Shown here one piece after another: positions 1 through 6,250 of a stretch of DNA of 6,596 nucleotides; positions within the stretch are counted from its first letter, which is position 1; the number at the start of each line of letters is the position of its first letter. Origin of the DNA: Leadbetterella sp051649345. Its GTDB lineage: Bacteria > Bacteroidota > Bacteroidia > Cytophagales > Spirosomataceae. The notes beneath the pieces are model-generated. The model made no database searches. It worked only from the letters and a program-made list of their open reading frames with translations, and had not been told where the DNA came from. A program made the position numbers and the translations under genes. The stretch is from contig JBOFGX010000060.1 in assembly GCA_051649345.1 (NCBI GenBank), forward strand, positions 1-6,596. The letters run 5' to 3'.

Positions 1-361
1 GTTTTATTAATGTTTCGAAATAGTTAATTAAGCCATTTGTTAGCTTTAAGCATTCCGTTATTTTTTGCGAAATTCTTTCAAATTCTGATTGAGAAGTATA
101 TTCTAAATCGTTTGAAATTATCACTTGAGTTTCTAATTCATACAATGAGCCTCTTGAAATATAATAGTATTGAACTGAGTCTTTCGTGTGATTTCTCCCT
201 TGACCTTCAGCTATATTTGATGGAATTGATATCGCACATCGTCTCATTTGAGAAACTAAACCAAATTTTTCGTCTTGAGGAAAATGCTTCGTCATCTTGT
301 ATATCTCAACAACCAACTCTCTACCGAATTTCCAGACATCCAAATCTTTATAATTTCTCAT
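1..361 (-). CDS. Four-helix-bundle protein, S23 / 23S rRNA intervening-sequence family (C-terminus cut by window edge)
   Basis: Translating the minus strand from the ATG at 361-359 gives 120 uninterrupted codons running off the left edge. The protein starts MRNYKDLDVWKFGRELV and carries the family signature SIPSNIAEGQGR at about residues 45-56, followed by YYYISRGSLYELETQV (about 65-80). These are the hallmarks of the S23 family (TIGR02436, Pfam 23S_rRNA_IVP), whose members are usually about 115-130 residues, so nearly the whole protein is present. An in-frame TGA at 382-380 and the lack of another upstream ATG fix the start. Family members fold as an antiparallel four-helix bundle and resemble Avd of diversity-generating retroelements. 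Some are encoded in 23S rRNA intervening sequences, but most Bacteroidota copies are freestanding and their function is unknown; nucleic-acid binding is only a suggestion. The gene lies 118 bp downstream of ilvB in the same direction, and a 14-bp tandem array fills most of that gap. No terminator was seen between them, so co-transcription with ilvDB is plausible. Confidence 0.93.
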   Translation of the reverse strand, partial: MRNYKDLDVWKFGRELVVEIYKMTKHFPQDEKFGLVSQMRRCAISIPSNIAEGQGRNHTKDSVQYYYISRGSLYELETQVIISNDLEYTSQSEFERISQKITECLKLTNGLINYFETLIK

Positions 362-392
362 TCCAACTAAATTCTGTAATCAATCTTTCTAC

Positions 393-476
393 CATCTATC
401 ATTCATCTACTATTATCCAACATCTATCATCCGACATCTATCATCCGACATCTATCATCCGACATCCATCATCTGA
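393..476. repeat. Tandem array of a 14-bp unit between ilvB and the S23-family gene
   Basis: On the plus strand the unit is CATCTATCATCCGA. Three exact copies lie at 421-434, 435-448 and 449-462. A 12/14 copy follows at 463-476, and degenerate copies precede at 407-420 (10/14) and 393-406 (11/14). In the direction of the ilv operon the unit reads TCGGATGATAGATG, so the RNA would be purine-rich. The array begins three bases after the ilvB stop codon and ends 31 bp before the S23 start codon, so it fills most of the 362-479 intergenic gap. The unit is not a multiple of three and the surrounding frames look non-coding. It is not CRISPR: there are no spacers. Units grow more degenerate away from the core, as expected of a replication-slippage array. 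Confidence 0.9.
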
Positions 477-479
477 TAT

Positions 480-2213
480 CTAAGAAAGCCTTATCTCACT
501 CACACTCCTGCCTGCTGGAACCATTGGGAATACGTTTTCTTCTTTTTCTACAACCACTTCTAGAAGATATGGGCCATCAAAAGCAAGCATTTCATCTATG
601 GCCGAAGATAGATCGCTACGCTCAGATATCTTTTTACCTTCAATACCAAAACCTTTGGCAATCATGATGAAATCAGGATTCTGTAATTCTACGAAAGAGT
701 ATCTTTTCTCAAAAAACAACTGCTGCCATTGACGAACCATACCGAGGTAATTATTATTTAAAATCACCAATTTTACGGGTAAGTTAGATTGTGCAATAGT
801 TCCTAATTCTTGAATGGTCATTTGAAAACAACCGTCTCCAATAAAGGCAACCACAGTACGATCCAAATCCCCCATTTGAGCTCCTAAAGCTGCAGGAATG
901 GCAAAACCCATCGTACCTAATCCTCCTGATGCCACAAAAGAGTGCTTTTTCTTAAATTCGTAGTAGCGAGCTGCTACCATTTGATGCTGACCCACATCTA
1001 CTACTACACAGGCTTCTCCCTTAGTCTTATCCGATACGGATTTAACCACTTCCGCCATTTTTATTTGTTCATTACCTGCCAAATCACGAAGCGTAACTGC
1101 CTCGTATTCCAATGGATCCAAAGCTCTAAATTCATTTTTCCAAGCCGTAAAATCACGTTTTTCTACAAGTGGTAGTAAAAGATTCAATGCTTCTTTTACA
1201 TCACCTACTACAGGTGCTTCCGTTTTCTTGATTTTCTCAATTTCGGCCGGATCAATTTCTATATGAATAATTCTTGCTTGCTTAGCGAAAAGTGCGGCAT
1301 CACCCGTCACGCGGTCATCAAATCGCATACCAATAGCAATCAAAACATCACACTGATCGGTCATGACATTGGCTGCGTACATACCGTGCATCCCCAACCA
1401 TCCCATGTAGTTTGGATGATCGATAGGCATAGCAGATAAGCCCAAAAGTGTACTAGCACAAGGAATATCTGTCTTTTCTACAAATGTCTTAAACTCTTCC
1501 ATCGCTTCAGAAATCAAGACCCCATGTCCAAAGAGAATATAGGGCTTCTTCGCTGAATTGATCATTTCGGCTGCTTTCTCGATTTGATCCATCTTGGGAA
1601 CTCTGCGAGGATTATAGCTAATTAATTTCTCAGTTTTTTTATACTCAAAAGGCACCGTCATAAACTTCGTCTGGGCATCTTTTGTAATATCTATGAGTAC
1701 AGGTCCTGGCTTACCTGCTTGAGCTATAAAAAATGCTTTTGATATAATCTCAGGTATCTCGTTTGGATCCGTGATTTGGTAGTTCCACTTACAAATAGGT
1801 GTCGTGATACCAATCACATCTGTTTCTTGGAATGCATCTGTACCTAGCAGATGAGAAGCAACTTGACCCGTAATAGCGACCATGGGTGTACAATCTATTA
1901 TTGCATCTGCAATACCCGTAATTAGATTGGTTGCTCCTGGGCCTGAGGTAGCCATACAAACACCTACTTTACCCGATGTTCTGGCAAACCCTTCTGCGGC
2001 GTGACTAGCTCCTTGCTCGTGACGAACTAATATGTGATTGATACGATCTGTATAATCGTACAATGCATCATAAATAGGCATAATAGCTCCCCCTGGATAG
2101 CCAAAGATAGTATTTACACCTTCAGCTACAAAACACTCCATAAGAGCCTGCCCGCCCGACATCGGCTTAGTTTGAGCCCTGATTTTCTCGTCTGCTTTTA
2201 TTTCTTTTGTCAT
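480..2213 (-). CDS. ilvB: Acetolactate synthase (acetohydroxyacid synthase), large catalytic subunit
   Basis: This cytoplasmic, thiamine-diphosphate-dependent enzyme condenses two pyruvates to acetolactate, or pyruvate plus 2-oxobutyrate to acetohydroxybutyrate, the first common step of valine, leucine and isoleucine synthesis. The 577-residue product is full length. It shows the N-terminal ThDP domain (about 17-185) with the catalytic glutamate E66 in RHEQGASHAAEGFAR and the SGPGATN loop (90-96). The central FAD-type domain (about 205-345) has GMRFDDRVTG (295-304). The C-terminal ThDP domain has GDG (459-461) through NNN (486-488), the metal and diphosphate motif, then GMVRQWQ. I chose the ATG at 2213, 11 nt after the ilvD stop; an ATG at 2243 would add ten residues and overlap ilvD by 19 nt. 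Position 119 is Ala where the plant enzymes have the herbicide-site proline. The gene is operonic with ilvD. The regulatory subunit gene ilvN is not directly downstream; an S23-family gene is. Confidence 0.97.
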   Translation of the reverse strand: MTKEIKADEKIRAQTKPMSGGQALMECFVAEGVNTIFGYPGGAIMPIYDALYDYTDRINHILVRHEQGASHAAEGFARTSGKVGVCMATSGPGATNLITGIADAIIDCTPMVAITGQVASHLLGTDAFQETDVIGITTPICKWNYQITDPNEIPEIISKAFFIAQAGKPGPVLIDITKDAQTKFMTVPFEYKKTEKLISYNPRRVPKMDQIEKAAEMINSAKKPYILFGHGVLISEAMEEFKTFVEKTDIPCASTLLGLSAMPIDHPNYMGWLGMHGMYAANVMTDQCDVLIAIGMRFDDRVTGDAALFAKQARIIHIEIDPAEIEKIKKTEAPVVGDVKEALNLLLPLVEKRDFTAWKNEFRALDPLEYEAVTLRDLAGNEQIKMAEVVKSVSDKTKGEACVVVDVGQHQMVAARYYEFKKKHSFVASGGLGTMGFAIPAALGAQMGDLDRTVVAFIGDGCFQMTIQELGTIAQSNLPVKLVILNNNYLGMVRQWQQLFFEKRYSFVELQNPDFIMIAKGFGIEGKKISERSDLSSAIDEMLAFDGPYLLEVVVEKEENVFPMVPAGRSVSEIRLS

Positions 2214-2224
2214 AGCTATTTCAA

Positions 2225-3910
2225 TTATTTGTCCGTGATACAACCTTCCTCAGCACCTGAAACAGTTTTTATATATTTTTTTAGAATACCTTTTTCCGTA
2301 AATGGCGGTTGAAGAGGCTTCCAAGTTTTTTTTCTTTCGGCTAGCTCTTCGTCTGAAACATGTAAAATCAATTGACGCTTTTCGGCATCTATTGTGATCT
2401 TATCTCCATCTTTTACTAAAGCGATCGTCCCTCCATCGTATGCCTCCGGAGAAATATGACCTACTACAAAACCATGTGTACCTCCAGAAAAACGACCGTC
2501 TGTTATCAAAGCTACTTTATCTCCAAGCCCCGCTCCCATAACGGCTGCAGTAGGCTTCAGCATTTCTGGCATTCCTGGGCCGCCTTTGGGTCCTTCGTAC
2601 CGAATGACAAGCACTTGACCCGCTTTGATTTCGCCTTTAGCCAATAGCTCCTGCATATGTTCTTCTTTTTCACAGACTTTGGCTTCGCCTTCAAACAAAA
2701 GACCTTCTTTTCCGGTGATTTTAGCAACTCCACCCTTTGAAGCAAGGTTACCATACAATATTTGAATATGCCCCGTGGTCTTAATAGGATCAGAAATTGG
2801 TTTAATGATGGTCTGCTGTCCAAAATCCAACTCTGGAACATCTTCCAAATTCTCAGCAACTGTTTTACCTGATATAGTCAAACAATGACCGTGAATAAGA
2901 CCAACAGACAATAAATATTTCATGATTGAAGGCACGCCTCCAATTGCCAAAATATCTTCCATATAAAATTTCCCTGAAGGCTTCAAATCGGCTATAAATG
3001 GCGTTTTATCAGAAATTCTTTGAACATCCTCATATGTCAATTCGATACCCGCAGCATGTCCAATCGCTAAATAATGAAGTACCGCATTTGTACTTCCACC
3101 AAGAGCCATTACTACTGTCAAAGCATTTTCTAAGGATTCTTTGGTGATAATATCCAAGGGCTTAATATCATGAACAAGAGCATTTTTCAAGGTTTCTCCT
3201 ATGGCTATGCACTCTGCTATTTTGCCTTCGTGTGTTGCAGGATAAGAAGAACTATTAGGCAAAGTCAATCCCAATGCCTCAATAGATGCCGCCATGGTAT
3301 TGGCAGTATACATTCCTCCACAAGCACCTTGGCCTGGGATCGAATTTTGAATTACCCCTTTGTAATCTTCATCTGAAATAGTACCAGCAATCTTTTTTCC
3401 GTAAGCTTCAAATGCAGATACAATGTCTAATTTTTGACCTTTGTACATTCCTGATTTGATGGTACCCCCATACACCATGATGGATGGCCTATTTAAACGT
3501 GCCATAGCCATTACAGCTCCTGGCATATTTTTATCACAACCCACAACGGCTATAAGTCCATCATACCATTGAGCAGCAACTACATTCTCTATACTATCTG
3601 CAATAATATCTCTACTGGGTAAAGAATAACTCATACCGTCATTCCCATTGGTCATACCATCTGAAACCCCAATTGTATGGAAAATCAGACCTACCATATC
3701 ATTAGCTTGTACTCCTTTCTTCACGTGAACAGAAAGTCCATTGAGGTGCATATTACAAGGATTACCTTCGTAACCTGTAGAAGCGATCCCAATCATGGGT
3801 TTTTTCATATCTTCCTCTTTCAGACCTATACCATACAACATGGCTTGGGCAGCAGGATTAGATACTTCTTGTGAAAGGGTACGGCTGAATTTATTTAGTT
3901 CTTTGTTCAT
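2225..3910 (-). CDS. ilvD: Dihydroxy-acid dehydratase
   Basis: The enzyme dehydrates 2,3-dihydroxyisovalerate and 2,3-dihydroxy-3-methylvalerate to the keto acids that are transaminated to valine and isoleucine; the valine precursor also feeds leucine. The 561-residue length is normal for the IlvD/Edd family. Visible cofactor residues are C52 (NPCN), C125 (VGCDKNMPG) and C197 (GACGGMY), the three-cysteine pattern of [2Fe-2S] dehydratases. Metal ligand candidates are D84 in GVSDGMTNGNDGM and the adjacent K127, the lysine that is carbamylated in characterised members. S475 in GRFSGGTHG matches the catalytic-base serine. The ATG at 3910 is chosen because the family's N-terminal block starts just after it (SRTLSQEVSNPAAQAML). 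The gene heads the minus-strand operon, and ilvB starts 11 nt after its stop. Its upstream region is a 442-bp AT-rich leader and promoter zone with several inverted repeats, so expression may be controlled there. Confidence 0.97.
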   Translation of the reverse strand: MNKELNKFSRTLSQEVSNPAAQAMLYGIGLKEEDMKKPMIGIASTGYEGNPCNMHLNGLSVHVKKGVQANDMVGLIFHTIGVSDGMTNGNDGMSYSLPSRDIIADSIENVVAAQWYDGLIAVVGCDKNMPGAVMAMARLNRPSIMVYGGTIKSGMYKGQKLDIVSAFEAYGKKIAGTISDEDYKGVIQNSIPGQGACGGMYTANTMAASIEALGLTLPNSSSYPATHEGKIAECIAIGETLKNALVHDIKPLDIITKESLENALTVVMALGGSTNAVLHYLAIGHAAGIELTYEDVQRISDKTPFIADLKPSGKFYMEDILAIGGVPSIMKYLLSVGLIHGHCLTISGKTVAENLEDVPELDFGQQTIIKPISDPIKTTGHIQILYGNLASKGGVAKITGKEGLLFEGEAKVCEKEEHMQELLAKGEIKAGQVLVIRYEGPKGGPGMPEMLKPTAAVMGAGLGDKVALITDGRFSGGTHGFVVGHISPEAYDGGTIALVKDGDKITIDAEKRQLILHVSDEELAERKKTWKPLQPPFTEKGILKKYIKTVSGAEEGCITDK

Positions 3911-3916
3911 TGAAAT

Positions 3917-3950
3917 TAAAATAGCGAATTTTCGCTGAAATTGAATTTTA
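3917..3950 (-). promoter_or_regulatory. Bulged hairpin just upstream of the ilvD start codon
   Basis: Read on the minus strand, AGCGA-AAAT-TCGCT (3936-3923) forms a short stem-loop. Flanking TAAAAT (3950-3945) and ATTTTA (3922-3917) can extend it past an 8-nt bulge. The structure ends six bases before the ilvD ATG and the inner stem is followed by a T-rich stretch (ATTTTAATTT). It could be a weak intrinsic terminator of an attenuator or could limit ribosome access. Only the complementarity is seen; the stem is short and AT-rich, so it may be chance. Confidence 0.3.
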
Positions 3951-4066
3951 CGTTCTAATCAATCAATTTCTTTTTTTTTTCACAAACATTATCTAACAAT
4001 AGCTTAATATCTATTTAAATACTTTAATTAAAACTCAAAATAATTATATTTACAATTCTAAGCACA

Positions 4067-4159
4067 TAAACACTATCTGCTATATCCGTATAAGCTAACG
4101 TGTTTCATTACTTAATAAAGTGTTTAGGATAAAAGCCACTTAAAGTTTACGATGAAACA
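4067..4159 (-). repeat. Two interleaved 8-bp inverted repeats in the ilvD leader region
   Basis: One pair is TGTTTCAT (plus strand 4101-4108) with ATGAAACA (4152-4159). The other is TAAACACT (4067-4074) with AGTGTTTA (4119-4126). The arms alternate, so in a minus-strand transcript the two helices would either exclude each other or form a pseudoknot, as expected of a switching leader. The arms are AT-rich with loops of about 43-44 nt, and about one such pair is expected by chance in a region like this, so the functional reading is weak. Confidence 0.3.
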
Positions 4160-4184
4160 TTTACACACTCAATACTAGTGTTCC

Positions 4185-4192
4185 CAAAACTA
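4185..4192 (-). promoter_or_regulatory. Possible -7 element (TAGTTTTG) for ilvD transcription
   Basis: The minus-strand octamer TAGTTTTG matches the Bacteroidota -7 consensus TANNTTTG. No TTG is found at the usual 17-23 bp upstream, so the match is half a promoter at best. If used, transcription would start near 4180 and give an ilvD leader of about 270 nt that excludes the short Ile/Leu/Val-rich frame further upstream. Confidence 0.2.
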
Positions 4193-4206
4193 AGGAATTC
4201 AGCTTG

Positions 4207-4284
4207 TTACCTTCGGTAATATTGCACTATTCCAATTAGTATCATGATATTCAATATATAATGTACAAAATGATTGAATGCCAT
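4207..4284 (-). CDS. Candidate BCAA leader peptide upstream of ilvD (speculative)
   Basis: A minus-strand frame from the ATG at 4284-4282 to the TAA at 4209-4207 encodes 25 residues. Nine are Ile, Leu or Val, clustered in the middle; an internal ATG would give a 12-residue peptide beginning MILIGIV. Its last codons lie in the stem TTACC-GAA-GGTAA. Such peptides sense charged tRNA in attenuators of ilv operons in other bacteria, and the frame precedes ilvD in the same orientation. Against this, the frame lies about 300 bp from ilvD, no promoter is evident upstream of it, AT-rich DNA favours Ile codons, and it overlaps the typA promoter zone. An overlapping frame (4292-4251, 13 codons, starting MGQWHSIIL) is also Ile-rich. 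No homology is recognised. Confidence 0.17.
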   Translation of the reverse strand: MAFNHFVHYILNIMILIGIVQYYRR

Positions 4285-4315
4285 TGTCCCATTAGATTTA
4301 AAATAGGTACCTTTG
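4284..4315 (+). promoter_or_regulatory. typA promoter of the Bacteroidota type
   Basis: TACCTTTG at 4308-4315 is a perfect match to the -7 consensus TANNTTTG recognised by the Bacteroidota primary sigma factor. TTG at 4284-4286 lies 21 bp upstream, within the 17-23 bp spacing known for Flavobacterium promoters. Transcription should start a few bases past 4315, giving an A/T-rich leader of about 30 nt. No Shine-Dalgarno sequence precedes the typA ATG; an A-rich stretch (CTCTAAA) does, as is common in this phylum. Confidence 0.75.
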
Positions 4316-4352
4316 CACACTTTTTCGCATTTATAAAATATATAACTCTAAA

Positions 4353-6182
4353 ATGGAGAATATTAGAAACATAGCCATCATCGCTCACGTTGACCACGGT
4401 AAAACTACCTTGGTTGATAAAATCATTCATGCGTCCAAAATATTTCGTGAAAACCAAGAATTTGGCGATCTCATCTTGGATAACAATGACCTGGAACGTG
4501 AACGAGGTATCACAATCGTTTCTAAAAACGTTTCTGTTCGTTACAAAGGAGTCAAAATCAACATTATTGACACACCAGGTCACGCCGATTTCGGTGGTGA
4601 AGTAGAGCGTGTATTGAAAATGGCCGATGGTGTTATCCTACTCGTAGATGCATTTGAAGGCCCTATGCCTCAGACGCGTTTTGTATTAGGCAAAGCCATT
4701 GAACTAGGCCTTAAGCCCATCGTTGTAGTTAACAAAGTAGATAAAGAAAACTGTAGACCAGACGAAGTGCACGAGAGTGTGTTTGACTTAATGTTTAACC
4801 TAAACGCTACGGAAGACCAATTGGATTTCCCTTGCCTATACGGTTCATCAAAACAAGGTTGGATGTCTACAGACTGGAAAAACAAAACCGAAGACATTAC
4901 TCCCCTGTTGGATTCAATTATTGCCAATATACCTCCTGCTCCACAAGTAGACGGTACGTTTCAAATGCAAATTACCTCATTGGATTACAATTCATTCGTA
5001 GGTAGAATTGCCATTGGTAGAGTGTCAAGAGGAACCATCAAAGAAGGATCAAATATTTCGCTTTGCCTTTCAGATGGTAGTATCAAGAAAATGAGAATCA
5101 AAGAACTTCAGGTATTTGAAGGTCTTGGAAAAGTAAAAGTAGAAACTGTAAGCTGTGGAGAAATCTGTGCCATAACAGGCTTAGACAATTTTGAGATTGG
5201 CGATACCGTTGCTGATTTTGAAAATCCAGAGGCGTTACCAAGGATTTCTATCGATGAGCCTACGATGAACATGTTGTTTACGATCAACAACTCTCCTTTC
5301 TTTGGTAAAGAGGGTAAATTCGTAACATCTCGTCACGTACGTGATCGTCTACAAAAAGAAACAGAGAAAAACCTTGCCTTGAAAGTAATACAAGGAGATA
5401 GCGAAGATAAATTCATTGTATTTGGTAGAGGTATTCTTCACTTGTCGGTTTTGATTGAAACCATGCGTAGAGAAGGATATGAACTGCAAGTAGGCCAACC
5501 ACAAGTACTATACAAAGAAGGTCCAAACGGAGAAAAACTAGAACCGATTGAAACATTGGTAGTGGATGTACCCGAAGAAACTGCTGGTAAAGTAATCGAA
5601 TTAGCTACGCAACGCAAAGGTGAACTTTTGATCATGGAGCCTAAAGGCGACTTGCAACATTTAGAATTCAACATTCCATCAAGAGGATTGATAGGCCTAC
5701 GTTCAAATGTATTGACGGCTACCCAGGGAGAAGCTATCATGAACCACAGATTCCAAAAGTATGAGCCGTACAAAGGGCCAATAGCTGGTAGAATCAACGG
5801 ATCGATGATCTCAATGGGTAATGGTCCAGCTGTGGCTTACTCGATTGACAAACTACAAGATCGTGGGGTATTTTTCATCGATCCAGGTGAGGACATCTAC
5901 ATGGGTATGGTAGTAGGTGAGCACAATCGCCAAAATGATATCGTAGTAAACTTACAGACATCGAAGAAACTAACAAACATGCGTGCGTCTGGATCGGATG
6001 ATAACGTAAAAATTGCTCCGAAAATCAACTTCTCTCTAGAAGAATGTATGGAGTATATCCAAAAAGATGAGTATTTAGAAGTAACGCCTAAGTCACTACG
6101 TATGCGTAAAATCTACTTAGATGAAAACGAGCGTAAGCGTATGGAGCGTATGTCTGAAGCGAACCAAGCTGCTTTAGCATAA
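4353..6182 (+). CDS. typA: Translational GTPase TypA/BipA
   Basis: TypA/BipA is an EF-G-like GTPase that binds the 70S ribosome and is linked to ribosome assembly, stress and cold adaptation. The 609-residue product is full length. The GTPase domain (1 to about 195) shows G1 AHVDHGKTT (11-19), G2 RERGITI (49-55, T54), G3 DTPGH (73-77, with catalytic H77) and G4 NKVD (127-130). The G5 region is GSSKQGW (164-170) in place of the YASALNG-like sequence of proteobacteria. Then follow a beta-barrel domain II (about 203-290), domain III (about 305-385, with GKEGKFVTSRHVRDRL), domain V (about 397-480, with IPSRGLIGLR) and the TypA-specific C-terminal domain (about 485-609, with LTNMRASGSDDNV and EVTPKSLRMRK) that separates it from EF-G and LepA. 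The ATG at 4353 fits the conserved start NIRNIAIIAHVDHGKTT. It has its own promoter and terminator and so appears monocistronic, divergent from ilvD. Confidence 0.98.
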   Translation: MENIRNIAIIAHVDHGKTTLVDKIIHASKIFRENQEFGDLILDNNDLERERGITIVSKNVSVRYKGVKINIIDTPGHADFGGEVERVLKMADGVILLVDAFEGPMPQTRFVLGKAIELGLKPIVVVNKVDKENCRPDEVHESVFDLMFNLNATEDQLDFPCLYGSSKQGWMSTDWKNKTEDITPLLDSIIANIPPAPQVDGTFQMQITSLDYNSFVGRIAIGRVSRGTIKEGSNISLCLSDGSIKKMRIKELQVFEGLGKVKVETVSCGEICAITGLDNFEIGDTVADFENPEALPRISIDEPTMNMLFTINNSPFFGKEGKFVTSRHVRDRLQKETEKNLALKVIQGDSEDKFIVFGRGILHLSVLIETMRREGYELQVGQPQVLYKEGPNGEKLEPIETLVVDVPEETAGKVIELATQRKGELLIMEPKGDLQHLEFNIPSRGLIGLRSNVLTATQGEAIMNHRFQKYEPYKGPIAGRINGSMISMGNGPAVAYSIDKLQDRGVFFIDPGEDIYMGMVVGEHNRQNDIVVNLQTSKKLTNMRASGSDDNVKIAPKINFSLEECMEYIQKDEYLEVTPKSLRMRKIYLDENERKRMERMSEANQAALA

Positions 6183-6206
6183 TCGATCTACAAATTGTAT
6201 AAATAG

Positions 6207-6235
6207 AAAAAGCCACTTTTTGAAAGTGGCTTTTT
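6207..6235. terminator. Bidirectional intrinsic terminator between typA and the convergent lipocalin-like gene
   Basis: A 13-bp perfect stem (6207-6219 pairing with 6223-6235) closes a TTG loop, with the GC-rich core GCCAC/GTGGC, followed by a T run on the plus strand. The flanking A tract gives a T run on the minus strand too, so the hairpin can stop transcripts from both typA, whose stop codon is 24 nt upstream, and the convergent gene, whose stop codon is 15 nt away. Confidence 0.93.
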
Positions 6236-6250
6236 TGTTATTAATTTGAT

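Larger units (their letters stand above)
3911..4352. other. Divergent ilvD-typA intergenic region, 442 bp, AT-rich
   Basis: This gap lies between the divergently oriented ilvD and typA start codons. No conserved protein, tRNA or recognisable Rfam-type RNA is visible. It holds a convincing typA promoter near its right end, weak minus-strand signals for ilvD, a ten-base homopolymer (T on the plus strand, 3971-3980), a 10-bp palindrome TATCATGATA at 4240-4249, a short hairpin TTACC-TTC-GGTAA at 4207-4219, two interleaved 8-bp inverted repeats, a bulged hairpin next to the ilvD start, and a 25-codon minus-strand frame rich in Ile, Leu and Val. Its length beyond the typA promoter suggests that most of it serves ilvD as promoter and leader. 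Confidence 0.7.

Noticed and set aside
393..476. Possible CRISPR array
   Set aside because: The units are 14 bp, directly adjacent without spacers, and degenerate at both flanks; this is a simple tandem repeat.
37..483. A 148-codon plus-strand open frame over the left edge
   Set aside because: It is the antisense shadow of the S23-family gene and of the 14-bp array; its C-terminal part is only the translated repeat (YHPTSIIRHPSSDI-like) and nothing in it resembles a known family.
3963..3980. Ten-base homopolymer as a phase-variation switch for ilvD
   Set aside because: The tract lies outside any coding frame and outside a recognisable promoter spacer, so there is no mechanism to support phase variation.
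4073..4108. Short minus-strand frame starting MKHVSLYGYSR as an ilvD leader peptide
   Set aside because: It has 11 codons with only one Val and one Leu, so it is a poor candidate for sensing branched-chain amino acids.
4131..4141. AAAAGCCACTT shared with one arm of the typA terminator (6208-6218)
   Set aside because: Only one arm is present at 4131 and there is no matching partner nearby, so it is not a terminator; an 11-bp match between AT-rich stretches may be chance.
4251..4583. A 110-codon minus-strand frame overlapping the typA start
   Set aside because: Most of it is antisense to the conserved TypA GTPase domain and shows no family features; only its last 13 codons fall in the intergenic region, where they are discussed as a possible leader frame.
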